Below are positions 1-8,141 of a stretch of DNA of 27,761 nt, piece after piece (the first letter of the stretch is position 1; the number at the start of each line of letters is the position of its first letter). The stretch comes from DATEMK01 sp035275625 (GTDB lineage Bacteria > Bacteroidota > Bacteroidia > AKYH767-A > OLB10), in the NCBI GenBank assembly GCA_035275625.1, contig DATEMK010000352.1:1-27761 (forward strand), read 5' to 3'. Made by a program: the position numbers and the translations under genes. The notes under the pieces were generated by a model. It was not told the DNA's origin. It saw nothing but the letters and a program-made list of their open reading frames with translations, and made no database searches.

Positions 1-1
1 G

Positions 2-190
2 AAAACATCTGCACATTCGCTCAAGCCGCAGATTTCATACATGGGTATTAAATCCGCTGAAGAGCTCATTAAAAATATCGAGCGTGATGCCGCAGATAAA
101 AGCAACCTTTCCACTATTTCGGAAAAAATAGGAACCCTCCGGAACATCCTCGAAAAAGCTTTCCCGGAGTTACAACAGGCTTCACAATGA
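2..190 (+). CDS. Hpt (histidine phosphotransfer) domain protein, C-terminal part
   Basis: This frame is open from the first base of the window and ends at TGA 188-190, giving 62 visible residues; the N-terminus lies outside. The piece contains AHSLKPQ, the usual surrounding of the phospho-accepting histidine of Hpt domains (His codon at 14-16). A helical, charged tail follows, consistent with the last helices of the four-helix bundle. Hpt domains carry phosphate between receiver domains in phosphorelays. The gene may be a stand-alone Hpt protein or the tail of a hybrid sensor kinase; the window cannot decide. Two receiver proteins follow in the same direction 97 bases later, so they are plausible partners, which is inference from position. 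Confidence 0.7.
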   Translation, partial: KTSAHSLKPQISYMGIKSAEELIKNIERDAADKSNLSTISEKIGTLRNILEKAFPELQQASQ

Positions 191-240
191 GTTCTTAATA
201 ACTTTTGATATGTACCGGTATTATAACCCGGAACTGTATT

Positions 241-248
241 TAATTTTG
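241..248 (+). promoter_or_regulatory. Possible Bacteroidota -7 box for the first response regulator
   Basis: TAATTTTG matches the TAnnTTTG consensus and lies 40 bases before the ATG at 288. No TTTG or TTG is found at the expected -33 spacing, so this is weak support only. Confidence 0.3.
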
Positions 249-287
249 GTTTGTTAATCTGGTATTTCAGTCAAAATTTTCCCTTGT

Positions 288-818
288 ATGGCAAATAAAA
301 AAACAAAAATATTTATTGTAGAAGATGACCCGATGCATTTGCAAATGCTTCATGACCATCTTGAACAAATGTCCGATTTCGAAATCAAAGATTTTGGCAC
401 GGGTGAAGAATGCCTGCAGCATATCCGCGAAAAAAACGAAGCTCCCGATATTGTTTTTCTTGATTACTATCTCAACAGCGTTGTGAAAGATGCGATGGAC
501 GGACTGGATGTATTGGTGGAGCTAAAAAAAATCCTTCCCCAGACGGATGTGGTTATGTTATCAGGACAGGATAAAATCCAGGTAGCGGTTGAAGTCATGA
601 AATACGGAGCATTTGATTATATTGTGAAAGGCGAAAGCGCTTTTTACCGCGCTGAAAAAGCGGTTTTTAATATTTACCGTTATTCTAAGCTGCGTAAAAA
701 TGCAAGCCTGTACAAGAGGCTCACTATCTGCTTTGCGATTGCCTTTACAATCATGATAATTATTTTTATTTACATGCAGCAAAAAGGGCTGATTTCAAAC
801 GCTCCGGGATGGATGTAA
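288..818 (+). CDS. Response regulator: receiver domain with C-terminal membrane anchor (copy 1)
   Basis: A 176-residue protein. Residues 6-125 form a receiver (REC) domain. The acidic pocket is E12-D13-D14, the phospho-acceptor is D59 (in FLDYYL), the switch serine is S92 (VVMLSGQD), and the conserved lysine is K114 (YIVKGES). No DNA-binding or enzymatic output domain follows. Residues 145-163 are instead a strongly hydrophobic segment, probably one transmembrane helix, followed by a short tail ending PGWM. The protein should therefore be a phosphorylatable domain held at the inner membrane, perhaps acting as a phosphate sink or recruiting partners. It follows an Hpt gene and precedes a close paralogue. 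The ATG is preferred because the receiver fold starts at once after it. Confidence 0.85.
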   Translation: MANKKTKIFIVEDDPMHLQMLHDHLEQMSDFEIKDFGTGEECLQHIREKNEAPDIVFLDYYLNSVVKDAMDGLDVLVELKKILPQTDVVMLSGQDKIQVAVEVMKYGAFDYIVKGESAFYRAEKAVFNIYRYSKLRKNASLYKRLTICFAIAFTIMIIIFIYMQQKGLISNAPGWM

Positions 819-823
819 ATTTT

Positions 824-866
824 GAAGTAGAAAGTAGAAAGTGGAAAGCAGAAAGAAGAAAGTACA
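824..866 (+). repeat. Purine-rich short tandem tract (GAAAGTA-like words)
   Basis: Between the two response regulators the plus strand is almost pure purine and repeats words such as AGTAGAAAGT, AGTGGAAAG and AAGTACAAAG with a period of about 7 to 10 bases. No gene or hairpin is visible here. Confidence 0.5.
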
Positions 867-908
867 AAGTACATTTGGAAAACAATAATTTAATATCTCT
901 GAATTCCT

Positions 909-1439
909 TTGTCAAATAAACATATTTTAATTTTTAATGTTGATGATGATCCGATGCATCTTCAGATGCTTCACGACCATCTTTCAAAAATGTCCGATTT
1001 CGAAATAAAAGATTTTGGAACAGGTGAAGAATGCATTCAGCATATCCGCGAAAAAAAAGAAATTCCGGATATTATTTTTCTCGATTATTACCTCAATAAT
1101 ACTGTGAAAGATGCCATGGATGGCTTGAATGCTTTGATTGAATTAAAAAAAATTGCTCCGCGTGCAGATGTGGTTATGTTTTCGCGCCAGGATAAAATAC
1201 AAGTAGCGGTTGATATAATGAAGTACGGTGCGTTTGATTATATTGTAAAAGGAGAAAGCGCTTTTTACCGCGCTGAAAAAGCGGTTTACAACATTTACCG
1301 CTATTCAAAAATGCGTAATAATGCCGGGGTGTATAAAAAACTCACCATCAGTTTTGCTATTGCTTTTGTCATCCTGCTTGTTTTCCTTTTTTATCTTCAG
1401 CAAAAGGGATTAATTTCAAATAGCCCGGGCTGGATGTGA
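909..1439 (+). CDS. Response regulator: receiver domain with C-terminal membrane anchor (copy 2)
   Basis: A 176-residue protein of the same length as its upstream neighbour and alignable without gaps. Most residues are identical, including D13-D14, D59, S92, K114, the hydrophobic segment near residues 145-163 and the ending LISN-x-PGWM. Differences gather at the N-terminus (VEDD becomes VDDD) and in LSGQD, which becomes FSRQD next to the switch serine. The start is TTG at 909. No ATG exists at this position and the next one falls inside the receiver fold, while TTG aligns exactly with the ATG of copy 1. The pair is a tandem duplication. Changes around the switch residue may give the copies different partners or phosphate lifetimes (inference). 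Confidence 0.83.
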   Translation: MSNKHILIFNVDDDPMHLQMLHDHLSKMSDFEIKDFGTGEECIQHIREKKEIPDIIFLDYYLNNTVKDAMDGLNALIELKKIAPRADVVMFSRQDKIQVAVDIMKYGAFDYIVKGESAFYRAEKAVYNIYRYSKMRNNAGVYKKLTISFAIAFVILLVFLFYLQQKGLISNSPGWM

Positions 1440-1589
1440 CAAGCTTTTTTAATAGCTTTCCCACTTTTAATATAGTGTTGGATCTCTATTGATCATATCC
1501 GGGATCTTTCATGACATGAATGTGTGATTTAGCAGCTAACCGGGGAAGCCCGGAATATTTGTTTTTTAATTTAGCAAAAAACAATCTGT

Positions 1590-4037
1590 ATGACTTCAAA
1601 ATTTACGTTCTCTGTCAGTATATTATTCTTTGTATCGCTGCTTTTGCTCAGTGCATCTTCATTCAGTCAAAGTACAAATATTAGCGGGAAAATTTCCGGG
1701 ACAGGTGACGAGCCGTTAACAGGAGCCACTGCCGAGCTTCGGAATGCAAAGGACTCGTCCCTTGCAAAAGTAAATGCAGCTGATGGAAAGGGAATGTTCA
1801 GCTTTGAAAATGTGAAAGCAGGAAATTATTTTTTAAAAGCAAGCCTCCTTGGATATAACCCCTGGATGGGAAGTGTATTTTCTTATGAAGGAACCGAATC
1901 AAAAGAACTTCCTGAAATAAAAATGACATCCTCCTCCGTTACGTTAAAGCAGGCGGAAATTTCTGCAATAAAGCCCCTGGTAGAAGTGAAGGCAGATAAA
2001 ACAGTGTTCAATGTGGAAAACAGTATTAATTCTACGGGCAGCACAGCTTACGAATTACTGCAAAAAGCACCGGGCGTGGTAGTGGATAATAACGACAACA
2101 TATTGCTTAAAGGCCGTGGCGGAGTGATGGTGCAAATTGACGGAAGACCTTCGCATTTGTCAGAAACCGAATTGGCTGACTACCTGAAATCAATCCAAAG
2201 TACAGATGTGGAATCCATTGAGCTTATCTCCAACCCGTCTTCAAAATATGATGCAGAAGGTACAGCGGGGATCATAAATATTAAACTTAAGAAAAATAAA
2301 AACTATGGCACGAACGGCTCAGCAACGCTTGGTTATGCAATCGGAAAATATTCAAAATACAATACTGCATTATCATTGAACAACCGTTCAAAAAAATTTA
2401 ATGTTTACAGCAACTACAGCAACAATTGGGGTGAACGCGGCAATGAGTTTTATCTGTACCGTGAACAAAACCCTTATATTTTTAACCAGTCATCTGTTTC
2501 AAAACGCAGCGGGTTAAGTCATAATTACAAAGCAGGAGTGGATTATACTTTAAATAAAAAAAATGGTCTTGGTGTGATGATTAACGGAAATTACAGCAAC
2601 ACAAAAGGTAAACAGACAAACCGGAATACTATCAGCGATTTTATAACACACTTTCCTGACAGTATTCTTAAATCGGACCAGGCAAATACCAACCGGGGAA
2701 ACAATTTTAATTTAAATCTTAATCATCATTTTACCGATACGCTCGGGCATGAGCTGACCACGGATTTTGATTTTGGATATTACGATGGCAGCCGTAATTC
2801 GTACATCCCGAATGTATATACACTGCCGGATTATGAAACTCCTCTTTCTTCAAGTTTCTTTCGTTCAGTAACTCCGACTACAATCACCATTTATACGCTT
2901 AAGTCTGATTATTCTCAAAACTTTTTAAAAGGAAAGCTGGGCGCAGGTTTTAAAACATCTTTTGTAAATACCGATAATACATTTAATTTTTACAATATCA
3001 TTGATAATGTCGAAACTATTGACAACACACGCAGCAATCATTTTGTTTACACAGAAAATGTGAATGCACTTTACCTGAATTACCAGCGTACGGTTAAAAA
3101 GTTCGATTTCCAGGCCGGCATTCGAATGGAAAATACGGTGAGCGAAGGCGATTTAAAAAGTTCCACCGCTGCAGAAGATAAGAACGTTAAACGAAATTAC
3201 ACTGATCTTTTCCCAAGCGGGGGCATCACATTTAATCCTCATAAAAATCATGCACTTGCTTTGGTTTACAGCTCACGTATTGACCGGCCAAATTACCAGG
3301 AACTGAACCCTTTTGAGTATAAGCTGGATGAGTTAAGCTTCAGCAAAGGCAATCCATTTTTGGACCCGCAGTATTCCAATAAAATTGAACTGTCGCATAC
3401 CTATAAATATACCACCACGACCAGTATCGGCTATAGCCGTACAACAGATTTTTTTGCAAAAATTACAGATACTATACCCGGAGGAAAGAGCTTCCTTACT
3501 TCACGGAATCTTGCCACTGAGGATGTGCTTAGTGTTAATGTGAGCACCTCGTTACAACCGTTAAAATGGTACAGCATTTATTTTAATGGCGGTATTTACA
3601 ACCAGGCTTATGATGCTGATTTCGGGAATAACAAAACTATTAATACTTCTTTCACATCCTTCAATATGTATGCGCAAAATACTTTTAAGCTTCCTTACAG
3701 TTTTACATTCGAACTTTCAGGTTGGTACAACTCAGGCGGTGTATGGGGTGGTTCTTATAAAACAGATGGACAAGGTTCACTGGATGTGGGTTTACAAAAA
3801 AAATTACTGGGCGACCAGGCTACTCTTAAATTTTCTTATTCAGATATATTGCATACTGCTCCCTGGAACAGCTACAACACTTATGCTGGTATTGTAAGCC
3901 GGGCGTGGGGAAACTGGGAGAGCCAGCAATTTAGGGCTTCTCTGACCTGGCGTTTTGGAAATAAGCAAATGAAAAACATTCGCCAGCGCACCACCGGAAG
4001 CGAATCAGAGCAGAAGAGGATCGGGGGAGGAGATTAG
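1590..4037 (+). CDS. Outer-membrane beta-barrel protein, TonB-receptor-like, with carboxypeptidase-regulatory-like N-domain
   Basis: An 815-residue protein. Residues 1-26 are a signal peptide (hydrophobic core, cleavage after SFS). Residues about 30-110 form a carboxypeptidase-regulatory-like beta-sandwich. Residues about 145-235 resemble a TonB-receptor plug, with AYELLQKAPGV, a stretch around LLKGRGGVMVQIDGR, and IELISNPSSKYDAEGTAGII. The remainder, from about 240, alternates aromatic and polar residues as expected of an outer-membrane barrel and ends in a basic tail. This arrangement matches the Bacteroidota 'outer membrane beta-barrel' relatives of TonB-dependent receptors. The substrate is unknown: no SusD-like partner or siderophore gene is nearby. 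It stands alone on the plus strand, with a convergent neighbour downstream. Confidence 0.85.
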   Translation: MTSKFTFSVSILFFVSLLLLSASSFSQSTNISGKISGTGDEPLTGATAELRNAKDSSLAKVNAADGKGMFSFENVKAGNYFLKASLLGYNPWMGSVFSYEGTESKELPEIKMTSSSVTLKQAEISAIKPLVEVKADKTVFNVENSINSTGSTAYELLQKAPGVVVDNNDNILLKGRGGVMVQIDGRPSHLSETELADYLKSIQSTDVESIELISNPSSKYDAEGTAGIINIKLKKNKNYGTNGSATLGYAIGKYSKYNTALSLNNRSKKFNVYSNYSNNWGERGNEFYLYREQNPYIFNQSSVSKRSGLSHNYKAGVDYTLNKKNGLGVMINGNYSNTKGKQTNRNTISDFITHFPDSILKSDQANTNRGNNFNLNLNHHFTDTLGHELTTDFDFGYYDGSRNSYIPNVYTLPDYETPLSSSFFRSVTPTTITIYTLKSDYSQNFLKGKLGAGFKTSFVNTDNTFNFYNIIDNVETIDNTRSNHFVYTENVNALYLNYQRTVKKFDFQAGIRMENTVSEGDLKSSTAAEDKNVKRNYTDLFPSGGITFNPHKNHALALVYSSRIDRPNYQELNPFEYKLDELSFSKGNPFLDPQYSNKIELSHTYKYTTTTSIGYSRTTDFFAKITDTIPGGKSFLTSRNLATEDVLSVNVSTSLQPLKWYSIYFNGGIYNQAYDADFGNNKTINTSFTSFNMYAQNTFKLPYSFTFELSGWYNSGGVWGGSYKTDGQGSLDVGLQKKLLGDQATLKFSYSDILHTAPWNSYNTYAGIVSRAWGNWESQQFRASLTWRFGNKQMKNIRQRTTGSESEQKRIGGGD

Positions 4038-4069
4038 CCGGAAAAATATACAAAACCAGTCTCCGCAGC

Positions 4070-4100
4070 AGCAATGTTATACATCATTGCTTTTTCTTTT
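4070..4100 (+). terminator. Rho-independent terminator after the outer-membrane protein gene
   Basis: AGCAATG (4070-4076) pairs with CATTGCT (4085-4091) around an 8-base loop and is followed by a T-rich run (TTTTTCTTTT). It overlaps the stop codon and last codons of the convergent gene. Confidence 0.5.
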
Positions 4101-5418
4101 CCATTTTTAATTTTTTAACCACCAGGGCACCTACTTTTTTCCCGTACTCATTCGCTGTTTCACAGGAATAATGAAAATGAATTCCTCCGTAAAAACGCGC
4201 CCAGTTGTTTTCAACCGCTGCCTGGCGGAAAGAGCTGAATGTCCTGTTTGGAATTCCAAATTCAAGCTCGGTGGTGTCAGTATAAGAAACATTATCGCCC
4301 AAGACATCTGTTAACGCTTCGGCTGCTGCTGCCGATGAGGTTGAATGCCCGCAAGTATATTCAGGAAATGGCGGAGTTTGTAAATGCGGTTTCCATAAAT
4401 GATCTATGTACTCATTAATAACCGTTACAGGTCGCGCTGTGCAATCCCGGTATTTTATGTTCCAGCATTGAATGAAGGCTTCAAACAGGGCAACGGATGT
4501 TTTTGCATAAGTACAAACGGTCGTTTGAAAATCCGCTTTCGCAGCTTTTGCCCCGATCCCGACAATACCCATCCAATGAGCAGGAGGAGAAAATTTTTTG
4601 GAAGCAAAGTTTGCATGCCCGTATTGATTTAATTTAAACGGGTTGTCATCCCAGAAATCTGCTATATGTTTTTGCTCTTTTGTCAGTGAATCCCCTGTAT
4701 TTTTTACCATCATCACCTCCTTATAATAAGGACTGTTTTTATTTTCAATATCAAAATCATAAGGCGCAGGCGGCAAGAATTGATTTGCGCTGTCCATCAC
4801 CATTGTCCTTACTTTATTCCATGCAGGTTCAACAGCGGGTGCATACATTGGCGGAGTGGGCTGCCAGCTTCCGGCAATATTTTTAAGAACATATCTTTCT
4901 TTGCGTGTTTCTTTAAAATGATCTGATTTGCTCCATTGCACAACAGCATTCGAAATGGCAAGCGCAAAGTTTTCTGAGGAAGATAAAATATCTTCCGGCA
5001 TTCCTGCCAGCGTTACCTGTTTCTTCAGGCTGTCAATATAATCTTTCATAATATATTCTGAATACGCCATGGCTGTTCCCACTTTTGCAAATGCAAGCGT
5101 GGCAGCCAGTTCAAAATTTATGTTCTCTGCATCACCCGGTTTTGGCAGGGGTTTTAAATCCTTCAACTGGCCGGCCAGGGTTTCAAATCTTCCGGGATAG
5201 CCTGCAGCAATACATTCATAAGCTGCAATGTTTGAATATGCGTAAGCCCGCGATGCAACAACCGGGTTGAAATTATCATTCATCAGCACATCGTTTAGCA
5301 GGTAAACTGTGCGGTTATAAAAATCAGGATCGGAGGTCAGCTTTTCAAAGTCTTTATTTTCCTTATGGCAGGCTGATACAATGACGGAAATAAAAAACAC
5401 TGAAATTAATTTTCTCAT
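4084..5418 (-). CDS. Vanadium-dependent haloperoxidase / PAP2-like phosphatase family lipoprotein
   Basis: The ATG at 5418 is chosen over one 24 bases upstream (5442) because it opens directly onto a lipoprotein signal peptide, MRKLISVFF..VSAC, with lipobox cysteine C17; the product is 444 residues. The C-terminal half has the three vanadate/phosphate-binding motifs of the superfamily: K322-x6-R329-P330, T355-C356-G357-H358 (canonical PSGH), and R408-x5-H414. Members oxidise halides with peroxide or hydrolyse phosphate esters; which applies here cannot be told. C356 sits where Ser is usual, and S418 where the phosphatases have Asp, so activity may differ. Probably anchored in the envelope facing outward. 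It is convergent with the gene downstream and followed on its own strand by a permease gene. Confidence 0.8.
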   Translation of the reverse strand: MRKLISVFFISVIVSACHKENKDFEKLTSDPDFYNRTVYLLNDVLMNDNFNPVVASRAYAYSNIAAYECIAAGYPGRFETLAGQLKDLKPLPKPGDAENINFELAATLAFAKVGTAMAYSEYIMKDYIDSLKKQVTLAGMPEDILSSSENFALAISNAVVQWSKSDHFKETRKERYVLKNIAGSWQPTPPMYAPAVEPAWNKVRTMVMDSANQFLPPAPYDFDIENKNSPYYKEVMMVKNTGDSLTKEQKHIADFWDDNPFKLNQYGHANFASKKFSPPAHWMGIVGIGAKAAKADFQTTVCTYAKTSVALFEAFIQCWNIKYRDCTARPVTVINEYIDHLWKPHLQTPPFPEYTCGHSTSSAAAAEALTDVLGDNVSYTDTTELEFGIPNRTFSSFRQAAVENNWARFYGGIHFHYSCETANEYGKKVGALVVKKLKMEKKKQ

Positions 5419-5473
5419 ATAACAGGATATAAATTTCTCCAACGTTTGTGTATCATAAGTAAATTTCTCTCAA

Positions 5474-5503
5474 CGAAAGTAAATTTAATTTTTCACATTC
5501 AAA
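5474..5503 (-). promoter_or_regulatory. Possible promoter for the haloperoxidase-like lipoprotein
   Basis: On the minus strand TTTG (5503-5500) is followed after 18 bases by TACTTTCG (5481-5474), one mismatch from TAnnTTTG. The ATG is 55 bases further on. The fit is moderate only. Confidence 0.3.
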
Positions 5504-5518
5504 ACAATATCATGCTTT

Positions 5519-6631
5519 TCATTTATATTTTTTTGGTTTTATTCTTTTCAAAAATTTTGAGTGCCGCGATTTTCGTTCGTTGAAGTTGGTTTCTTCGCCA
5601 ATGATAAAACCATAAGGCTTGAGTGAATCCACATTATCACACACTACTTTGACCATCCCGGTAAGAGGCATGCATAAGACCATACCCGGCAAACCCCAGA
5701 TGAGCGCCCCGATAACCAGCACAAGCACGGCAGTAAAAGGATTAATGCTTACACTGGAACCTACGACATAAGGCGTTATGAAATTGTTGTCAAGGAACTG
5801 CACCACCTGTGTTACAGCAGCCACCCCGATAGCGTAACCTAATTCATCTTTGGTAAGCAATGCCATCGTAATAGGAAGGATGCTTCCAATCATCACACCC
5901 ACGTAAGGAATGATATTCAATATAGAGGCTATCACGCCAAAAAGAATGGCATGATCCAGGTCAAGAAGCAGGAAGCCGGTTGAATTTAATACCGAAAGGA
6001 TAAGCACATCAAGCATTAACCCTTTGAGGTATTTCTGAGAGATAGTGGAAATCTTCCGGAGTATATCCAGCGTTTTTTCATGGTTGCTGCCCTTGCTCAC
6101 GAGGATGACGAATTCTTTAAACTTTTCTTTATAATAGGTGAGGAAGAAAATATATATGGGTATGAGTGCCACGTTGGCAAGAAGGGTTCCGGTAGCTGTG
6201 AAAATTCCCATTGCATAAGTATCACCTGACTGCGCGGTTTCTTCAATTTTCTGATCCAGCCAGCGGCTTTGGGCGCGTTTTGTAATATTAAATTCGCGGT
6301 AAATAAATTGCTGGATGGATTCCCATTTTTCATTCAGCCGTTTTTTTAATGCCGGCATTTCTTCGGCAAAGCTTTCGACCTGTGTGTAAAGAAAATAAAT
6401 GAGCGCCCCGAAAACGGCTATGGCAAGCAGGATGCTGATGATGATAGCAAGCGAACGCGGAAACCTGAACTGTATTAATTTTCCCGAAACAGGGAGCAGC
6501 AAAAAAGTGAAAAACACTGAAATGGTGAACGGTATGAGAAACTCGCGCGCCATCACCATTGCCAATACTACCAGCGCAAGCAGGAAAAGTTTAATGGTGG
6601 CTTTTACATAAAAAGGAGTATCGTTCCACAT
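5519..6631 (-). CDS. AI-2E family transporter (UPF0118) membrane protein
   Basis: A 370-residue integral membrane protein. Paired hydrophobic helices stand at the N-terminus (residues about 10-75, split by a short charged loop). A long amphipathic, charged region covers about 85-135, and a C-terminal block of helices holds the family hallmarks PYVGVMIGSILP and NNFITPYVVGSSVSINP, followed by GALIWGLPGMVLCMPL. The family includes the reported autoinducer-2 exporter TqsA and Na+/H+ antiporters, so the substrate cannot be assigned from sequence. The tail after residue 345 is basic and cytosolic. It is encoded upstream of the haloperoxidase-like gene on the same strand, with about 100 bases between them and no clear terminator, so co-transcription is possible. 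Confidence 0.87.
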   Translation of the reverse strand: MWNDTPFYVKATIKLFLLALVVLAMVMAREFLIPFTISVFFTFLLLPVSGKLIQFRFPRSLAIIISILLAIAVFGALIYFLYTQVESFAEEMPALKKRLNEKWESIQQFIYREFNITKRAQSRWLDQKIEETAQSGDTYAMGIFTATGTLLANVALIPIYIFFLTYYKEKFKEFVILVSKGSNHEKTLDILRKISTISQKYLKGLMLDVLILSVLNSTGFLLLDLDHAILFGVIASILNIIPYVGVMIGSILPITMALLTKDELGYAIGVAAVTQVVQFLDNNFITPYVVGSSVSINPFTAVLVLVIGALIWGLPGMVLCMPLTGMVKVVCDNVDSLKPYGFIIGEETNFNERKSRHSKFLKRIKPKKYK

Positions 6632-6741
6632 AGAATTTTATTTGGACTGTAAAAATAAGGAAATGCGTTCAGGATTCGGATGCAGCTTCAGTGCAATCCG
6701 GCTAAACCGATTTAAAAAAACAGGCAGTTTTTAATTAAGAC

Positions 6742-7353
6742 TTATTTTGCTGCTAAAGCCGGAGGCTGAATTTCAGGAACCACATTGTTGATTGGCTTTG
6801 TTGATTTCAGGTAAGCAAAAACAGCTTTCAATTCATCATCTGTCATGTTCCTGAATGTTTCCCAGGGCATAGGAGGCAACAATGATCTTGCTGATTCAAT
6901 TCCTTTATATTTTCCATGCCGGATTGCATTCATAAAACTGCTTTCTTCCCAATTTCCTATGCCGGTAGCATCAGAAGTCAGGTTGGCGGCATAAGAAATT
7001 CCCCAGGGACCTATCCATGCAGTTAAGGTGCTTGTTACTACATACCCTTTGCTTTCCATTACCTTACGATCTACATCGGGTGGCGGCATTTGTGCCGGAT
7101 GACCGGAAAGCAACAAAGTGCTGTCTAATACTGGTCCATGATCACCCATCTTCTTCGGGGTATGACAATCGTTGCAGCCTGCTATGTTAACGATGTGCTC
7201 ACCCCACAGTGCCTGGGTTTCATAACCACCGAAGTCAGGCTTGACCGGTTCTGTCACTGCAGTTTGATTTTCAACGGGCTTTTCAGCGCATTGTGAAAAC
7301 ATGAGCAGGCTTAAAATGCAAACAAAACAAATACTTAGCGGATAGTTTTTCAT
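6742..7353 (-). CDS. Monohaem cytochrome c lipoprotein
   Basis: A 203-residue protein. A hydrophobic signal ends in FSQC, so C22 is the likely lipidated residue. One haem-binding motif, C60-N-D-C63-H64, lies in the order expected of class I cytochromes c. A probable methionine ligand lies in LLPPMPWETFRNMTDDEL, followed by the closing helix ELKAVFAYLKSTKPI. The resemblance is to small diheme or monohaem c-type domains that accept electrons in the periplasm; only one CxxCH is present here. Partner enzymes are not visible in the window. It has its own well-formed promoter upstream and divergent orientation from the toxin-antitoxin pair. Confidence 0.85.
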   Translation of the reverse strand: MKNYPLSICFVCILSLLMFSQCAEKPVENQTAVTEPVKPDFGGYETQALWGEHIVNIAGCNDCHTPKKMGDHGPVLDSTLLLSGHPAQMPPPDVDRKVMESKGYVVTSTLTAWIGPWGISYAANLTSDATGIGNWEESSFMNAIRHGKYKGIESARSLLPPMPWETFRNMTDDELKAVFAYLKSTKPINNVVPEIQPPALAAK

Positions 7354-7397
7354 AATTGTTTTTAGTTTTTAATATTGTTATACATGAGATTTTAAAA

Positions 7398-7429
7398 CAA
7401 AAATATTTTGTTTTATTTTCAAATCCAAA
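7398..7429 (-). promoter_or_regulatory. Bacteroidota-type promoter for the cytochrome c gene
   Basis: On the minus strand TTTG (7429-7426), a spacer of 20 bases, and TATTTTTG (7405-7398) match the TTTG / TAnnTTTG consensus exactly. Transcription would start about 35-40 bases before the ATG at 7353. Confidence 0.6.
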
Positions 7430-7534
7430 TTTTATGCGGGGTTATGAGAAAAAAATAATTTAAGTTTATTATTTTCCTGGGATTGGGCAAGTACCAAAAG
7501 GTACGGAAGGATTGGATGCTTGAAGCTCCCGGTG

Positions 7535-7566
7535 TTTGCTTTTTCTTTCGGATAGAATTATCTTTG
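7535..7566 (+). promoter_or_regulatory. Bacteroidota-type promoter for the ParE-type toxin-antitoxin operon
   Basis: TTTG (7535-7538), a spacer of 20 bases and TATCTTTG (7559-7566) match the consensus exactly, with the same spacing as the divergent promoter next to it. The ATG at 7583 is only 17 bases beyond the -7 box, so the leader is very short. Confidence 0.6.
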
Positions 7567-7582
7567 AGAAAAATAAATACAA

Positions 7583-7780
7583 ATGACTTATTTGCTAAGA
7601 ATAAAAAATGAAAGTAAAGCCAAATCATTACTTCAATTTTTAAAAAGCATTGATTTTGTTGAAGTGAGCGAACATAATGATCATTCTGAATGGAAGGAGA
7701 TTGTACGGCAGGCAGAGCGAACAAAATCCATTCCGCTTTCTAAAGCATTGGCTGCAAGTGAGAAATGGAAAAGCAAATAG
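7583..7780 (+). CDS. Probable antitoxin of a RelE/ParE-type system
   Basis: A 65-residue acidic-to-neutral helical protein with no recognisable DNA-binding signature beyond its size. Its assignment rests on context. It directly precedes a RelE/ParE-like toxin, overlaps that gene by 16 bases (7765-7780), and shares a consensus promoter with it. The C-terminal half (SEWKEIVRQAERTKSIPLSKALAASEKWK) is the sort of extended helical segment that wraps a ParE toxin. The overlap implies translational coupling, which keeps antitoxin synthesis ahead of the toxin. Autoregulation of the operon by the complex is usual for such systems, but no operator is evident here. Confidence 0.65.
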   Translation: MTYLLRIKNESKAKSLLQFLKSIDFVEVSEHNDHSEWKEIVRQAERTKSIPLSKALAASEKWKSK

Positions 7781-8091
7781 AAATTGTAATAAAGGAATTT
7801 GCGCTTCATCAGCTAAAAGAAGAGTACGACTATTTCAAAACTAAACATTCACTTTTTTACGCAGAAGAATTCAGGTTAGATTTTTTTAAGAAAATTTATT
7901 CTATCGTTCCTTTTTATAAAAGTTTTCCAGAATGTCGTTTTCTTCGCACAAAGAAAAAAATCTATCGGAATGTTGTTTGGGAAAATTATTTAATTGTTTT
8001 TAAAATTAAACCTGAACTCATTGAAATTTTGACTTTATTTCACACGAAGCAAAATCCAAAACGACTAAAAAAACTCAGGCGTATCAAATAA
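7765..8091 (+). CDS. RelE/ParE superfamily toxin
   Basis: A 108-residue basic protein. The C-terminal part, YRNVVWENYLIVFKIKPE followed by IEILTLFHTKQNPKRL, is the classic ParE/RelE core: the strand pair carrying the 'YxIxFxI' pattern, then IEIL..xFHxxQNP. The N-terminal helices (FALHQLKEEYDYFKTKHS and the following FRLDFFKKIYSI) fit the same fold. ParE members poison gyrase and RelE members cut mRNA on the ribosome; which target applies cannot be read from the sequence. The length is slightly above the family's usual 90-100 residues. The ATG lies inside the antitoxin gene. A bidirectional hairpin terminator follows. Confidence 0.8.
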   Translation: MEKQIEIVIKEFALHQLKEEYDYFKTKHSLFYAEEFRLDFFKKIYSIVPFYKSFPECRFLRTKKKIYRNVVWENYLIVFKIKPELIEILTLFHTKQNPKRLKKLRRIK

Positions 8092-8093
8092 AA

Positions 8094-8123
8094 AAACCCG
8101 CACAATTTTCATCATGCGGGTTT
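8094..8123. terminator. Bidirectional terminator between the toxin gene and nrdA
   Basis: AAACCCGCA (8094-8102) pairs perfectly with TGCGGGTTT (8115-8123) around a 12-base loop. The A-run at 8090-8096 reads as a T-run on the minus strand, so it best serves nrdA; the plus strand has only TTT after the stem. Confidence 0.7.
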
Positions 8124-8141
8124 GTCCTGGTTAATTAATCT

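Noticed and set aside
7419..7724. Minus-strand reading frame of 101 codons across the divergent promoters
   Set aside because: It overlaps the consensus promoters and the antitoxin gene and resembles no protein.
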